DNA from: Azospirillum brasilense
GTDB lineage: Bacteria > Pseudomonadota > Alphaproteobacteria > Azospirillales > Azospirillaceae
Reading direction: 5' to 3'
Assembly: GCF_001315015.1 (NCBI RefSeq)
Contig: NZ_CP012915.1
Coordinates: 248,001-312,000 of the forward strand
Length of the DNA stretch: 64,000 bases
Position 1 is the first letter of the stretch, and each line of letters starts with the position of its first letter. Shown here one piece after another: positions 8,452-17,324 of the stretch. The position numbers and the translations under genes are program-made. A model generated the notes under the pieces. It did not search any database, was not told where the DNA came from, and saw nothing but the letters and a program-made list of their open reading frames with translations.

Positions 8452-9250
8452 GGGGAAGCTCCTTGGGCAGCCAGTCGAGCACGGGGCGCAGCCGCACCAC
8501 TTCGCCGATCACGATGATGGCCGGGGGCTCCATCCCGCTGGCCTCCAGATCGGCGATGCAGGCGCCGAGCGAGGTGACCAGCACGCGCTGCCGCTCGGTC
8601 GTCGCGTCGGTCACCACGCCGACCGGCGTGTCGGCGGACCGCCCGCCCTCCATCAGCGCGGCGGCGATGCCGGGCAGGCCCTTCCAGGCCATGTAGAGGA
8701 TCAGCGGCGCGCCCGTCGCGGCCAGCGCCTTCCAGTCCGGCCCGCCCGCGCAGCTGTGGCCGGTCGCCAGGATCACCGCCTGGTTGGCCGTGCGGTGGGT
8801 GGCCGGGATGCCGGCGTAGGCCGGGCCGGCGAGGCCCGCGGTGATGCCGGGGATGATGCGGAAGGGGATGCCCCGCTCGGCCAGCGCCTGCGCCTCCTCG
8901 CCGCCGCGCCCGAAGACGAAGGGGTCGCCACCCTTCAGCCGCAGCACGCGGTGCCCCTCGCGCGCCAGCTCGATCAGGCGGTTGGTGATGTCGTCCTGGT
9001 GGGCGGAGGGTTTGCCGCCGCGCTTGCCCGCGAACTCCAGCCTTGCCGAGGGCGCCGCCAGCGCCATGATCCGTTCACCGACCAGCGCGTCGTGGACGAT
9101 CACGTCGGCTTGCCTTAGACCTTGCAGGGCCAGCAGGGTCAGCAGGCCGGGATCGCCGGGACCGGCCCCCGCCAGCCACACGCTGCCGGGCCGGAAGTCG
9201 GCCAGTTCCAGAGGAAGAGAAAGGGAGTCGGGCGACGGCTCTGCGGTCAT
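8444..9250 (-). CDS. cobA: Uroporphyrinogen-III C-methyltransferase CobA (SUMT)
   Basis: A 268-residue SAM-dependent methylase that makes precorrin-2 from uroporphyrinogen III, the entry step to corrin synthesis. It shows the family glycine motif GAGPGDPGLLTL near residue 27, LRLKGGDPFVFGRGGEE, PGITAGLAGPAYAGIP and the DATTERQR loop. The ATG at 9250 shares its bases with the cbiD start on the other strand (CATG, 9248-9251). It has no CysG-type dehydrogenase/ferrochelatase domain, as expected for a CobA-type protein. Confidence 0.93.
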   Translation of the reverse strand: MTAEPSPDSLSLPLELADFRPGSVWLAGAGPGDPGLLTLLALQGLRQADVIVHDALVGERIMALAAPSARLEFAGKRGGKPSAHQDDITNRLIELAREGHRVLRLKGGDPFVFGRGGEEAQALAERGIPFRIIPGITAGLAGPAYAGIPATHRTANQAVILATGHSCAGGPDWKALAATGAPLILYMAWKGLPGIAAALMEGGRSADTPVGVVTDATTERQRVLVTSLGACIADLEASGMEPPAIIVIGEVVRLRPVLDWLPKELPHG

Positions 9251-10400
9251 GGACGAGCACTCAGCGACGGAAAACGGTGTGGACGGCGAAGAGGGGAACG
9301 GCGAAGGAAACAGCGACGGCAAGGCGCTGCGGCGGGGCTGGACGACGGGCGCCTGCGCCACCGCCGCGGCGCGCGCGGCCTGCGGGGCGCTGTTCTCCGG
9401 CGACTTCCCCGATCCGGTCACGGTAACCCTGCCCGGCGGCCAGACGCCAGCCTTCGCGCTCGCCTGGACGGCGCGCGGCGACGGCTGGGCGGCGGCGGGG
9501 GTGGTCAAGGACGCCGGCGACGACCCGGACGTCACCCACGGCGCGCTGATCCGCGCCCGCGTCAGCCGCGCCGAACCGGGCCAGGGCGTCGTCTTCCGCG
9601 CGGGCGAGGGGGTGGGCACGGTGACCCGCCCCGGCCTGCCGGTCCCGGTCGGCGAACCCGCCATCAACCCGGTGCCCCGCGCCATGATCCGCCAAGCGGT
9701 CGCGGAGGCCGCGGCGCTGGCCGGCGAGGCTCCCGACGCCGTCGTCGAAGTCTCGGTCGATAATGGGGAAGCGCTGGCCCGCCGCACCATGAACCCGCGG
9801 CTGGGCATCCTTGGCGGGCTGTCGATCCTGGGGACGACGGGGATCGTCGTGCCCTATTCCTGCGCGGCCTGGATCGCCTCGATCCAGCGCGGAGTCGATG
9901 TGGCGCGGGCGGCCGGGCTGGGCCACGTCGCGGCCTGCACCGGCGACACCTCGGAAAAGGCGGTCGTCGCGCGCTACGGCCTGCCGGAGCACGCGCTGCT
10001 TGACATGGGGGATTTCGCGGGGGGCACGCTGAAGTACCTGCGCCGCCACCCGATCCCGCGCCTGACCCTGTGCGGCGGCTTCGCCAAGTTCGGCAAGCTG
10101 GCGCGCGGCCTGCTCGACCTGCATTCCAAGCGCGGCAGCGTCGATCTTGACTGGCTGGCCGACCGCATGGCCGAGCTGGGCGCTGCCCCCGACACCGTGG
10201 CCGAGGCCCGCGCCGCCAACACTGCCGCGCACGTCCTGGCCATTGCCAAGGAGGCCGGCCTGCCGCTGGCCGACCGCGTGGCGGCGCTGGCCCAGCGCAC
10301 GGCGCTGGACACGCTCGACGGCGCCCCCGTGGCTGTCGAGGTGCTGGTCACCGACCGCCAGGGCAACATCGTCGGAACGTCCGGGTGGGCGGGCCCCTGA
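9249..10400 (+). CDS. cbiD: CbiD-type precorrin-5 C1-methyltransferase
   Basis: A 383-residue protein with the CbiD signature: LRRGWTTGACATAAARAA near residue 28, then VSVDNGEALARRTMNPRLGILGGLSILGTTGIV, CTGDTSEKA, and CGGFAKFGKLARGLLDLHSKR. CbiD normally belongs to the anaerobic (cobalt-early) pathway, whereas the neighbours cobG and cobN are aerobic-pathway genes and no cobF is seen. The acidic first 25 residues are not conserved in the family, so a later non-ATG start is possible, but the ATG at 9249 is the first one in frame. The gene is a plus-strand island inside a minus-strand cluster. Confidence 0.9.
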   Translation: MDEHSATENGVDGEEGNGEGNSDGKALRRGWTTGACATAAARAACGALFSGDFPDPVTVTLPGGQTPAFALAWTARGDGWAAAGVVKDAGDDPDVTHGALIRARVSRAEPGQGVVFRAGEGVGTVTRPGLPVPVGEPAINPVPRAMIRQAVAEAAALAGEAPDAVVEVSVDNGEALARRTMNPRLGILGGLSILGTTGIVVPYSCAAWIASIQRGVDVARAAGLGHVAACTGDTSEKAVVARYGLPEHALLDMGDFAGGTLKYLRRHPIPRLTLCGGFAKFGKLARGLLDLHSKRGSVDLDWLADRMAELGAAPDTVAEARAANTAAHVLAIAKEAGLPLADRVAALAQRTALDTLDGAPVAVEVLVTDRQGNIVGTSGWAGP

Positions 10401-10402
10401 TT

Positions 10403-10511
10403 CCCTCTCCCCCCCGGGGAGAGGGTTAGGGTGAGGGGGTTCAGGGGGGACCGGAACGTTCGGCAACCGCCGGACCCCCTCACCCCGACCCTCTCCCCAG
10501 AGGGGAGAGGG
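10403..10511. repeat. GC-rich palindromic element A (cbiD/cobM convergent end)
   Basis: A roughly 109-bp near-palindrome: outer arms CCCTCTCCCC / GGGGAGAGGG, inner arms AGGGTGAGGGGGTTC / GACCCCCTCACCCCGACCCT, and a central CCGGAACGTTCGG. It lies exactly between the converging stops of cbiD and cobM, where it can act as a two-way terminator. The same design recurs at 36044-36150. Confidence 0.75.
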
Positions 10512-10525
10512 AGTAAGCGGTTCCC

Positions 10526-11287
10526 TCACTCCCCCAGCCCCCGGTAGCGGCGCGCATGCGACCCGTCGTAGAGCGCGCTGCACCGGAAATCCTCCACCCC
10601 CAGCGCCGGGCCGACCAGGATCAGGGCGGTGCGCTCCATGGGCGACTCCGCCACCAGGGCGGCGATGTCGGCCAGCGTGCCGCGCAGCACGCGCTCGTCC
10701 GGCCAGCTCGCCCGGTAGACCACCGCCGCCGGGCAATCGGCGCCATAGAGCGGGGTCAGCCGCTCCACCACCCGGTCGATCACGTGGATCGACAGGTGGA
10801 TGGCCAGCGTCGCGCCCGACCGCCCCAGCACCTCCAGCGTCTCGTTCGCCGGCATGGCCGAGGCCCGGCCCTCCGTCCGTGTCAAAATCAGCGTCTGGCT
10901 GACCTCCGGCAGGGTCAGCTCCCGCCCCAGCGCGGCCGACGCCGCGGCGAAGGCCGGCACGCCGGGCGTGATGTCGTAGGGGATTCCCAGCTCGCGCAGC
11001 GCCCGCGTCTGCTCGCCGAGCGCGCTGTAGACCGACAGGTCGCCGGAATGCAGCCGCGCCACGTCCTGCCCGGCCGCGTGCGCGGCCTTGAACTCGGCGA
11101 CGATCTGGTCGAGCGTCAGCGGGGCGGTGTCGATGATCCGGGCGCCCGGCGGAGCGTGGGCGATGATCTCCTTCGGCACCAGCGACCCCGCGTAGAGACA
11201 GACCGGGCAGGACGCGATCAGGTCGCGCCCGCGCAGGGTCAGCAGGTCGGGCGCGCCCGGTCCGGCGCCGATGAAATGCACGGTCAT
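10526..11287 (-). CDS. cobM: Precorrin-4 C11-methyltransferase CobM
   Basis: A 253-residue SAM methylase starting [20 protein letters not shown], with the CobM/CbiF hallmarks [46 protein letters not shown] and [14 protein letters not shown]. It methylates C11 of precorrin-4. The ATG at 11287 overlaps the cobE stop (ATGA), so it is coupled to cobL-cobE. Confidence 0.93.
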   Translation of the reverse strand: MTVHFIGAGPGAPDLLTLRGRDLIASCPVCLYAGSLVPKEIIAHAPPGARIIDTAPLTLDQIVAEFKAAHAAGQDVARLHSGDLSVYSALGEQTRALRELGIPYDITPGVPAFAAASAALGRELTLPEVSQTLILTRTEGRASAMPANETLEVLGRSGATLAIHLSIHVIDRVVERLTPLYGADCPAAVVYRASWPDERVLRGTLADIAALVAESPMERTALILVGPALGVEDFRCSALYDGSHARRYRGLGE

Positions 11288-11694
11288 GCGGAAACTTCCC
11301 CAGAAATCGCCAGCGCGCAGGTGGCGCGCGGGGTGGAACGGCGCGGCAGCAGAAGGGTGGAGCCCGGCCCGGCGGCGGCCAGCGCTGCGGCCTCCGCGAC
11401 CGAGGCGACGCCCACCGCGGCCTCGACACGGGCGGAGCGGGTCTGCACCCGGTCCTGAGCCGCCATCAACGCTGAATCGTCAACGAACTGGAGCGGCAAG
11501 GCGAGCCGCCGCGCCGCCTCCGCCACGCCGGCTTCGTTGCGCTTGCGCATCGGTGCCGCCAATTGCACGGCGCGGCGCGCGGTCTCGTCCAGCGCGGCCT
11601 CCTCTAAGGCGGCGCGGACCAGCCCGGCGATCTCGTCACCGGGGCAGCCGGCCCGGCAACCGATGCCCGCCGCGATGATTCGATGCGCCGTCAC
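11284..11694 (-). CDS. cobE: CobE / CbiG C-terminal-type cobalamin biosynthesis protein
   Basis: A 136-residue protein beginning at GTG (11694), which overlaps the cobL stop as GTGA. Residues about 5-12 (IAAGIGCR) and the rest match the CobE/CbiG-C family, including a central [11 protein letters not shown] and the C-terminal [16 protein letters not shown]. CobE is needed in the aerobic pathway around the precorrin-5 stage; its exact chemistry is not settled. There is no ATG in a better position. Confidence 0.85.
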   Translation of the reverse strand: MTAHRIIAAGIGCRAGCPGDEIAGLVRAALEEAALDETARRAVQLAAPMRKRNEAGVAEAARRLALPLQFVDDSALMAAQDRVQTRSARVEAAVGVASVAEAAALAAAGPGSTLLLPRRSTPRATCALAISGEVSA

Positions 11695-12917
11695 AGCGGC
11701 TTCTCCGCCAGCCACAGCGTCACGGGCATCAGTGGGCGCCAGCCGGTGAAGCCGCCGATGGGCGCGGCGCGGCTGACGGCGATCTGCGACAACTGCCCGC
11801 CCAGCCGCTTGTGCGTGGCGATCAGCATCGCCTCGCTTTCCAGCGTCACGGCGTTGGCGACGATCCGCCCGCCGGGCTTCAGCGCCGACCAGCAGGCGTC
11901 CAGCACGCCGTCGTTGGTCAGCCCGCCGCCGATGAACACGGCGTCCGGCGCCGGCAAGCCGTCCAGTGCCTCCGGCGCCTTGCCGCGCACCAGCTCCAGC
12001 CCCGGCACGCCGAAGGCGGTGGCGTTGGCGGGAATTCGGGCGGCGCGGTCGGCCTTGTGCTCCACGGCGATGGCGCGGTTGGCCGGGTCGCTCAGCATCC
12101 ATTCGACGCCGATGGAGCCGGAGCCGGCGCCGATGTCCCACAGCAGCTCGCCGCGGCGCGGGGCCAGCCAGGACAGGGTGACGGCGCGGATTTCGCGCTT
12201 GGTGATCTGGCCGTCATGCTCGAACCAGTCGTCGGGCAGGCCCGGCGCGCGGGGCAGGGCGCGGGCGCCGGGCACGGCGAGGCACTCCACCGCCAGTGTG
12301 TTGAGATCGGCCACCCGCTCCGCCGACCACGCGTCCGCCGTCGCAACGATGCTGCGTTCGCGAGGGCCGCCCATGGATTCCAGAGCGGTCAGGCGCGACG
12401 GTCCGAAGCCGCGCGCCGTCAGCAGCGCCGCCAGCTTGGCCGGAGTCGTTCCGTCCCAGCACAGAACCAGCAGCCGCACGCCCGGTTGCAGATGCGGAAT
12501 GACCAGCTCCAGCGGGCGTCCGTGCACCGTCAGGGTGCCGCAGTCCTGCAGCGGCCAGCCCAGGCGGGCGGCGGCGAGGCTGAAGGATGACGGAGCCGGG
12601 ACGATCGACAGTTCCTCAGCCGGAACGAGTTTCGACAGGGTGGCGCCGATGCCGTACCAGGACGGGTCGCCGCTCGCCAGAACACAGACCCGCCGGCCGC
12701 GCCGCGCCAGCAGGGCGGGGTAGGCGTCCGACAGGGGGGAGGGCCAGGGTAGGCGCTCCTGTCCGTTCAACTCAGGCACCAGCGCCAGATGGCGGGCGCC
12801 GCCGGCCAGCAGCTCCGCGCCTTCCACCAGCGCGCGGGCGGCGGGCGACAGACCGTCCCACCCGTCCTCGCCGATGCCGACGACGCTCAGCCAACGCCCC
12901 GCTGCCGTGCTATTCAT
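11691..12917 (-). CDS. cobL: Precorrin-6Y C5,15-methyltransferase (decarboxylating) CobL
   Basis: A 408-residue fusion of a CbiE-like tetrapyrrole methylase (about 1-205; LSVVGIGEDGWDGLSPAA, ASGDPSWYGIG) and a CbiT-like SAM methylase/decarboxylase (about 215-408; ELLWDIGAGSGSIGVEWM, PDAVFIGGG). It methylates C5 and C15 and removes the C12 acetate carboxyl. The ATG at 12917 is preferred over a TTG at 12938. It is divergent from cobK with only 23 bp between the starts. Confidence 0.92.
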   Translation of the reverse strand: MNSTAAGRWLSVVGIGEDGWDGLSPAARALVEGAELLAGGARHLALVPELNGQERLPWPSPLSDAYPALLARRGRRVCVLASGDPSWYGIGATLSKLVPAEELSIVPAPSSFSLAAARLGWPLQDCGTLTVHGRPLELVIPHLQPGVRLLVLCWDGTTPAKLAALLTARGFGPSRLTALESMGGPRERSIVATADAWSAERVADLNTLAVECLAVPGARALPRAPGLPDDWFEHDGQITKREIRAVTLSWLAPRRGELLWDIGAGSGSIGVEWMLSDPANRAIAVEHKADRAARIPANATAFGVPGLELVRGKAPEALDGLPAPDAVFIGGGLTNDGVLDACWSALKPGGRIVANAVTLESEAMLIATHKRLGGQLSQIAVSRAAPIGGFTGWRPLMPVTLWLAEKPL

Positions 12918-12940
12918 GGTGCACCCCAAGGAGGACAAGC

Positions 12941-13675
12941 ATGAAGGCGCTGATTCTGGGTGGCACCACCGAGGCCACGGCGCTGGCCCGCCTGCTCAGC
13001 GGCCATCCGCGCATCGACGCGACGGTGTCGCTGGCCGGGCGCACCAAGCAGCCGGTCCTGCCGCCCCTGCCGACCCGCATCGGCGGTTTCGGCGGCGTGG
13101 ACGGGCTGGCGGCGCATCTTGTGGAGGCCGGCATCGGCGCGGTGGTGGACGCCACGCACCCCTTCGCCGACCAGATCTCCGCCAACGCCGCGGCGGCCTG
13201 CGCGCGGGTGGGCGTGCCGCTGCTGGTGCTGACCCGCAAGCCGTGGCAACCGGGCGAGGGCGACCGCTGGATCGGCGTGCCCGACATGGCGGCCGCCGCC
13301 GAGGCGCTGCGCCCGCTGGGCGGGAACGTCTTCCTGACCATCGGCCGGCAGGAGGTCGCGGCCTTCGAGGCGGTGCCGGACAAGCGCTACCTGATCCGCG
13401 CCGTCGATCCGCCGGAACCGGCACCGAGCCTGCCCGATTACCGTCTGATCCTCGACCGCGGCCCCTTCACGCTGGAGGGGGAGTGCGCCCTGCTGGAGAA
13501 GCATCGGGTGGATGTCATCGTCAGCAAAAACAGCGGCGGGAGTGCCACCGAAGCGAAGCTGGAGGCTGCACGGCGCCGGGGCATTCCCGTGGTGATGGTC
13601 GAACGCCCACAGGGTAATGGCGTGGCCGAGGTGCACGACGCGGCGGCGGCACTCAGGTGGTTGGAGGGGCTGTAG
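12941..13675 (+). CDS. cobK: Precorrin-6A reductase CobK
   Basis: A 244-residue NADPH-dependent reductase. It starts MKALILGGTTEATALARLL with an excellent ribosome binding site (AAGGAGGA at 12928-12935). Family features are DATHPFADQISANAAAAC, LTIGRQEVAAF and SKNSGGSATEAKLEAARRRGIPVVMV near the end. It is the second plus-strand island in the minus-strand cluster and ends against element B. Confidence 0.93.
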   Translation: MKALILGGTTEATALARLLSGHPRIDATVSLAGRTKQPVLPPLPTRIGGFGGVDGLAAHLVEAGIGAVVDATHPFADQISANAAAACARVGVPLLVLTRKPWQPGEGDRWIGVPDMAAAAEALRPLGGNVFLTIGRQEVAAFEAVPDKRYLIRAVDPPEPAPSLPDYRLILDRGPFTLEGECALLEKHRVDVIVSKNSGGSATEAKLEAARRRGIPVVMVERPQGNGVAEVHDAAAALRWLEGL

Positions 13676-13682
13676 AGTCGGG

Positions 13683-13765
13683 GCCCCCTCCCGACCTCCC
13701 CCCGCTTCGCAGGGGGAGGAGATGATTCCCTCCCCTGCGGAGCGGGGGAGGGTTAGGGTGGGGGC
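13683..13765. repeat. GC-rich palindromic element B (cobK/cobJ convergent end)
   Basis: Outer CCCCCTCCC and GGGTTAGGGTGGGGG arms flank two adjacent hairpins built on CTCCCCC-GCTTCGC-AGGGGGAGG and CCCTCCCC-TGCGGAGC-GGGGGAGGG. It shares the CCTGCGGAGCGGGGGAGGG block with the copy inside cobG and a close version with the copy at 25408-25492. It lies between converging stops of cobK and cobJ. Confidence 0.75.
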
Positions 13766-13782
13766 ACGTTTCGACACCGTCC

Positions 13783-14547
13783 TCACCCCCGCACCGCATA
13801 GCTGCGCGGCGTGTAGACCCACGGCTGCGCGCCCTCGCGCGGCACCAGCCGTGTGTGCGAGGCGCCGATGATGACGCAGGTCCGCATGTCGGCCTGCGCC
13901 GCGTCCACCGCACCCAGCGTCGTGATCGTCAGCGCCTCGTCGGGGCGTCCGACCGCCCGGGCGAGGATCACCGGCGTCTCGGCCGAGCGGTGGTCGCGCA
14001 GCGCGTCGAAGGCGGCGCCGAGCTGCCAGGGACGGGCGCGGCTGATCGGGTTGTAGAGCGCGATGACAAAATCCGCCTCTGCCGCCAGACGCAGGCGCTT
14101 CAGCACCACCTCCCATGGCTTCAGATTGTCGGACAGCGAGATGGCGCAGAAATCATGGCCGAGCGGTGCGCCGGCCCGCGCCGCCGCCGCCTGCATCGCG
14201 GAGATGCCGGGGTCGACCGACAGCGGCACGCGGTGCCACGCCGCGGGTGCCGCCGGATCGTCCAGCGCCTCGAACACCGCGGCGGCCATGGCGAAGATTC
14301 CGGGATCGCCGCCCGACACCACCGCCACCCGGCGGCCTTCCGCCGCCAGTTCAAGGGCGTGGCGGGCGCGGTCCAGCTCCACCCGGTTGTCGGAGGCGTG
14401 GCGCACCTGCGGCCCCGGCGGCACCCGGTCCACATAGGGGAAATAGCCGACGAGGTCGGTCGCCTCCGCCAGATCGCGCCGGGCCTCCGGGGTCAGCCAG
14501 TCCTCGGTGCCGGGGCCGAGCCCGACGACCTTCAGCCATCCTGTCAT
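13783..14547 (-). CDS. cobJ: Precorrin-3B C17-methyltransferase CobJ
   Basis: A 254-residue SAM methylase that also drives ring contraction. It starts MTGWLKVVGLGPGTEDWLTPEA and has the CobJ/CbiH motifs DLVGYFPYVDRV, VVSGGDPGIFAMAAAVFEAL, PGISAMQAAAARAGAPLGHDF and ALYNPISRARPWQL. The ATG at 14547 overlaps the cobI stop by 4 bp. It is the last gene of the riboswitch-led series cobW-N-G-H-I-J. Confidence 0.93.
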   Translation of the reverse strand: MTGWLKVVGLGPGTEDWLTPEARRDLAEATDLVGYFPYVDRVPPGPQVRHASDNRVELDRARHALELAAEGRRVAVVSGGDPGIFAMAAAVFEALDDPAAPAAWHRVPLSVDPGISAMQAAAARAGAPLGHDFCAISLSDNLKPWEVVLKRLRLAAEADFVIALYNPISRARPWQLGAAFDALRDHRSAETPVILARAVGRPDEALTITTLGAVDAAQADMRTCVIIGASHTRLVPREGAQPWVYTPRSYAVRG

Positions 14548-15296
14548 CGCCGCAGCCCTTCGCCGGGGATGACAATCTGCGAGAAGTAGGGGGCTGTCTC
14601 CGGCGCCTCGCGGAAGGGCATCACGCGCTGGTCCGCCATGCTCGCCCGCTCGATGTACCAGGCGCGGTCGGCCAGCCCGGCGGCCTCCACGGCGCGGCGG
14701 ACCTTCGGCAGGTTCTGGCCCAACTTCATGATGACCGCGGCATCGGCGTTGCGCAGCGCGCGCAGAAGCGCCTCCTCCCCCAGCGTGCCGGGGATGACCG
14801 ACAGCACGTCGTCGCGCAGGGTCAGCGGGCGCGGCAGCAGCGAGGCGCTGCACATCATCGAGGTCACGCCCGGCACCACCTCCGTCGGAAAGCGCGAGGC
14901 CAGCCGCAGGAACAGGTGCATGAAGCTGCCGTAGAAGAAGGCGTCGCCCTCGTTCAGCGCGGCGATGGAGCGCCCGGCGGCGAGATGCTCGGCCAGCCGC
15001 TCGGCGGACTCGTCGAAGAAGGCCTCGATCTGGCGGCCGTAGTCGGGGTGGCTGGGCGGCAGCTCGACCGTCACCGGATAGACCATCGGCAGTTCGATGT
15101 GTTCCGCCGTGATGCAGCCGTCGGCGATGCGCCGCGCCTGTCCGGAGGTGCCGCGCTTGCAGAAATAGGCGACCACCGGGCAGGCGCCGATGGTGCGCAT
15201 GGCGCGGACGGTCATCAGGTCCGGGTCGCCGGGGCCGACGCTGACGCCGTAGAGAGTGCCAGTGGAGATGCCGGTGTTTTGCGGTTCGTTGCTCAT
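14544..15296 (-). CDS. cobI: Precorrin-2 C20-methyltransferase CobI
   Basis: A 250-residue methylase with GVSVGPGDPDLMTVRAMRTI near residue 17, AYFCKRGTSGQARRIAD, ALNEGDAFFYGSFMHLF and PGVTSMMCSASLL, all typical of CobI/CbiL. It makes precorrin-3A. The ATG overlaps the cobH stop as TAATG, giving tight translational coupling. Confidence 0.93.
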   Translation of the reverse strand: MSNEPQNTGISTGTLYGVSVGPGDPDLMTVRAMRTIGACPVVAYFCKRGTSGQARRIADGCITAEHIELPMVYPVTVELPPSHPDYGRQIEAFFDESAERLAEHLAAGRSIAALNEGDAFFYGSFMHLFLRLASRFPTEVVPGVTSMMCSASLLPRPLTLRDDVLSVIPGTLGEEALLRALRNADAAVIMKLGQNLPKVRRAVEAAGLADRAWYIERASMADQRVMPFREAPETAPYFSQIVIPGEGLRR

Positions 15297-15937
15297 TATT
15301 CCACGTCGCTCGCCAGGGCGTTGACCGCCGCCGCCGCCATGGCGCTGCCGCCGCGCCGGCCCTTGATCGCCAGGAAGGGCAGGCCGAAGGGCGCCTCGGC
15401 CAGCGCGTCCTTGCTTTCCGCCGCACCCACGAAGCCGACCGGGAAGCCCAGCACCGCCGCCGGCTTCGGCGCGCCGTCGCGGATCATCTCCAGCAGCTTG
15501 AACAGGGCGGTCGGCGCGTTGCCGATGGCGACGACGGAACCCGCGAGCCGGGGCACCCACAGCTCCAGCGCGGCGGCGGAGCGGGTGTTTTCGACCTGTT
15601 TGGCAAGCTCCGGCACCGCCGGGTCGCGCAGGGTGCAGACGACGGGGTTGTCGGCCGGCAGGCGCGCCCGCGTGATGCCGTGGGCGACCATCTCGCTGTC
15701 GCAGAGGATCGCCGCGCCGCCGCGCAGAGCCGCCCGCGCCGCCTTCCCCACGTCGTGGGAGAACATTAGGTCCCGGGCCGCGTCCACCATGCCGCAGGCG
15801 TGGATGACGCGCACCGCCACCGCCTTCAGGTCGTTGGGGATGGCCGAGAGGTCGGCCTCCGCCCGGATGGTGGCGAAGGACTGGCGGTAGATGGCCGCTC
15901 CATCGCGGATGTAGTCGTAAAGCGGCTCAGCGGACAC
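15296..15937 (-). CDS. cobH: Precorrin-8X methylmutase CobH
   Basis: A 213-residue protein that moves the C11 methyl to C12 to form hydrogenobyrinate. The chosen start is a GTG at 15937 with GAGGAG 7 nt upstream, giving [21 protein letters not shown]; the catalytic histidine lies in [31 protein letters not shown] and [11 protein letters not shown] further on are family signatures. It overlaps the end of cobG by 11 bp. Confidence 0.92.
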   Translation of the reverse strand: MSAEPLYDYIRDGAAIYRQSFATIRAEADLSAIPNDLKAVAVRVIHACGMVDAARDLMFSHDVGKAARAALRGGAAILCDSEMVAHGITRARLPADNPVVCTLRDPAVPELAKQVENTRSAAALELWVPRLAGSVVAIGNAPTALFKLLEMIRDGAPKPAAVLGFPVGFVGAAESKDALAEAPFGLPFLAIKGRRGGSAMAAAAVNALASDVE

Positions 15938-17324
15938 GGGACAACTCCTCAACAGACAGATCGGCCCCAGACAAAGAGGCAACGGCATTTATAGCCTCGG
16001 ACGGCGTCAGGCTGGACCGCCAGGGCGTGCCGCCGGGGGCGGCGTTCAGCGCGACGTCATAGACGCCGTCCCGCGCGGTGAGCGTGACATCCGCCGCGCC
16101 GGGATGGGCGCAGCCCTTCGCGCAGCCGGAGACATGCACCATCCGCACCGCCTCCAGCAAGCCCGCCGCGCGCTCGGCGATGGCGAGGCCGTCCGCGTGA
16201 GTGTCGGTGGTGCCGACGTCGCAGCCGGTGACCCCGCTGCAGGCGGTGAGCTTCAGGCGGATGTCTTGGTGGTCGAGGATGCCGCCGAGGGTTTTTGCTG
16301 TGTTCGCGGCGTCGTCCTGCGGGGCGGCCAGCAGCAGGGCGCGCCAGGGGGTGATGCGGATCTCAACGGTGAGGGCGGCCAGCGCCTCCAGCTTGTCGAC
16401 GTCGAGGCGGCCGAAGGGGAAGGCGACGCCCAGCCATTTGGGTTGGGTGCCGAGGACGAGTCGGGTGGGCGGCGTTTGCCCCCACCCTGACCCTCCCCCG
16501 CTGCGCAGGGGAGGGGATTGAACCTCCCTCTCCTGCGGAGCGGGGGAGGGAAGGGGCCCATGCGCAGCATGGGAAGGGTGGGGGCAAGTGAGCAACCACG
16601 CTGCCACCCGCTCCCGCAACATCTCCACCCCCAGCGCCTTGACCAGCCCGGCCATGCGCCGCGGGGGCTCGGCCAGGGTCTGGCGAAGCTCCAGGAAGGC
16701 CCGCGCCAGCGCCGCGGCAAGCTCCACCAGATCGTCGGGGCGGCAGTGACCCAGCAGCGCGGCCTTCTTGAAATCACCCCCCAACCCGACGCGGAACAGC
16801 GGCCCGTCCACCGCCCCCTCCACCGCGTCGAAGCGCACGTCGGTGCTGCTGTCAAACAGAGTGGCCTGCCCGCCGCCGTCGACCAGCCAGCCGAACTTCG
16901 GCGGCAGCCGGTGGAGGTCCCGGTCCGCCGCCAGCCGGGCGTCGAGCGCCAGGGCGTAGGGCCGCACGTCCAGCACCGCCGTCCCGTCCAGCCCGGCGGT
17001 AGGGGAGGTCAGCACGTTGCGCACCGCCTCGCTCTCGGCGTCCGCCGAGACGTAGCCGAGCGCGCGAAGCTCGGCGATCAGCACCGCCATGTCCGCCGCG
17101 GTGACGCCGCGCAGTTGCAGGTTGCCGCGGTGGCTGAGATCGACCAGTCCGTTGCCGTAACGACGTCCCAGCTCCGCGATCCGTTTCGCCGACGCGGCGG
17201 GAAGCACCCCCGCCGGGACGCGCACGCGGACCAGCAGACCGTCGCCGACCTCCATGGGGGCCAGAACGCCGGGGCACATGCCGCGCCGGCGGGGAGGGTT
17301 GCGGAGTTGGGTGATCGCGCTCAT
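15927..17324 (-). CDS. cobG: Precorrin-3B synthase CobG with an in-frame repeat insertion
   Basis: A 465-residue sulfite/nitrite-reductase-family monooxygenase that makes precorrin-3B with oxygen, which identifies the aerobic pathway. Both half-repeats are present (residues about 15-230 and 285-450). The siroheme/4Fe-4S cysteines C362, C368, C401 and C405 are intact ([15 protein letters not shown]). Residues about 247-283 are a low-complexity Pro/Ser/Gly/Glu stretch encoded by a palindromic element (16476-16587) that interrupts the protein between the two halves without breaking the frame. The ATG overlaps the cobN stop by 4 bp. Whether the enzyme still works is unknown, but the cofactor site is preserved. 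Confidence 0.9.
   Translation of the reverse strand: MSAITQLRNPPRRRGMCPGVLAPMEVGDGLLVRVRVPAGVLPAASAKRIAELGRRYGNGLVDLSHRGNLQLRGVTAADMAVLIAELRALGYVSADAESEAVRNVLTSPTAGLDGTAVLDVRPYALALDARLAADRDLHRLPPKFGWLVDGGGQATLFDSSTDVRFDAVEGAVDGPLFRVGLGGDFKKAALLGHCRPDDLVELAAALARAFLELRQTLAEPPRRMAGLVKALGVEMLRERVAAWLLTCPHPSHAAHGPLPSPAPQEREVQSPPLRSGGGSGWGQTPPTRLVLGTQPKWLGVAFPFGRLDVDKLEALAALTVEIRITPWRALLLAAPQDDAANTAKTLGGILDHQDIRLKLTACSGVTGCDVGTTDTHADGLAIAERAAGLLEAVRMVHVSGCAKGCAHPGAADVTLTARDGVYDVALNAAPGGTPWRSSLTPSEAINAVASLSGADLSVEELSRVR
16476..16587. repeat. Palindromic element C, inserted in frame inside cobG
   Basis: A 112-bp element bounded by a perfect 13-bp terminal inverted repeat (TTGCCCCCACCCT at 16476-16488, AGGGTGGGGGCAA at 16575-16587). 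Inside are two hairpins (CCCTCCCCCGC-TGC-GCAGGGGAGGG type) and a short GGGCCCATGC-GCA-GCATGGG arm. It belongs to the family of elements B and E, which are intergenic. It adds about 37 codons to cobG with no stop. Confidence 0.85.
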
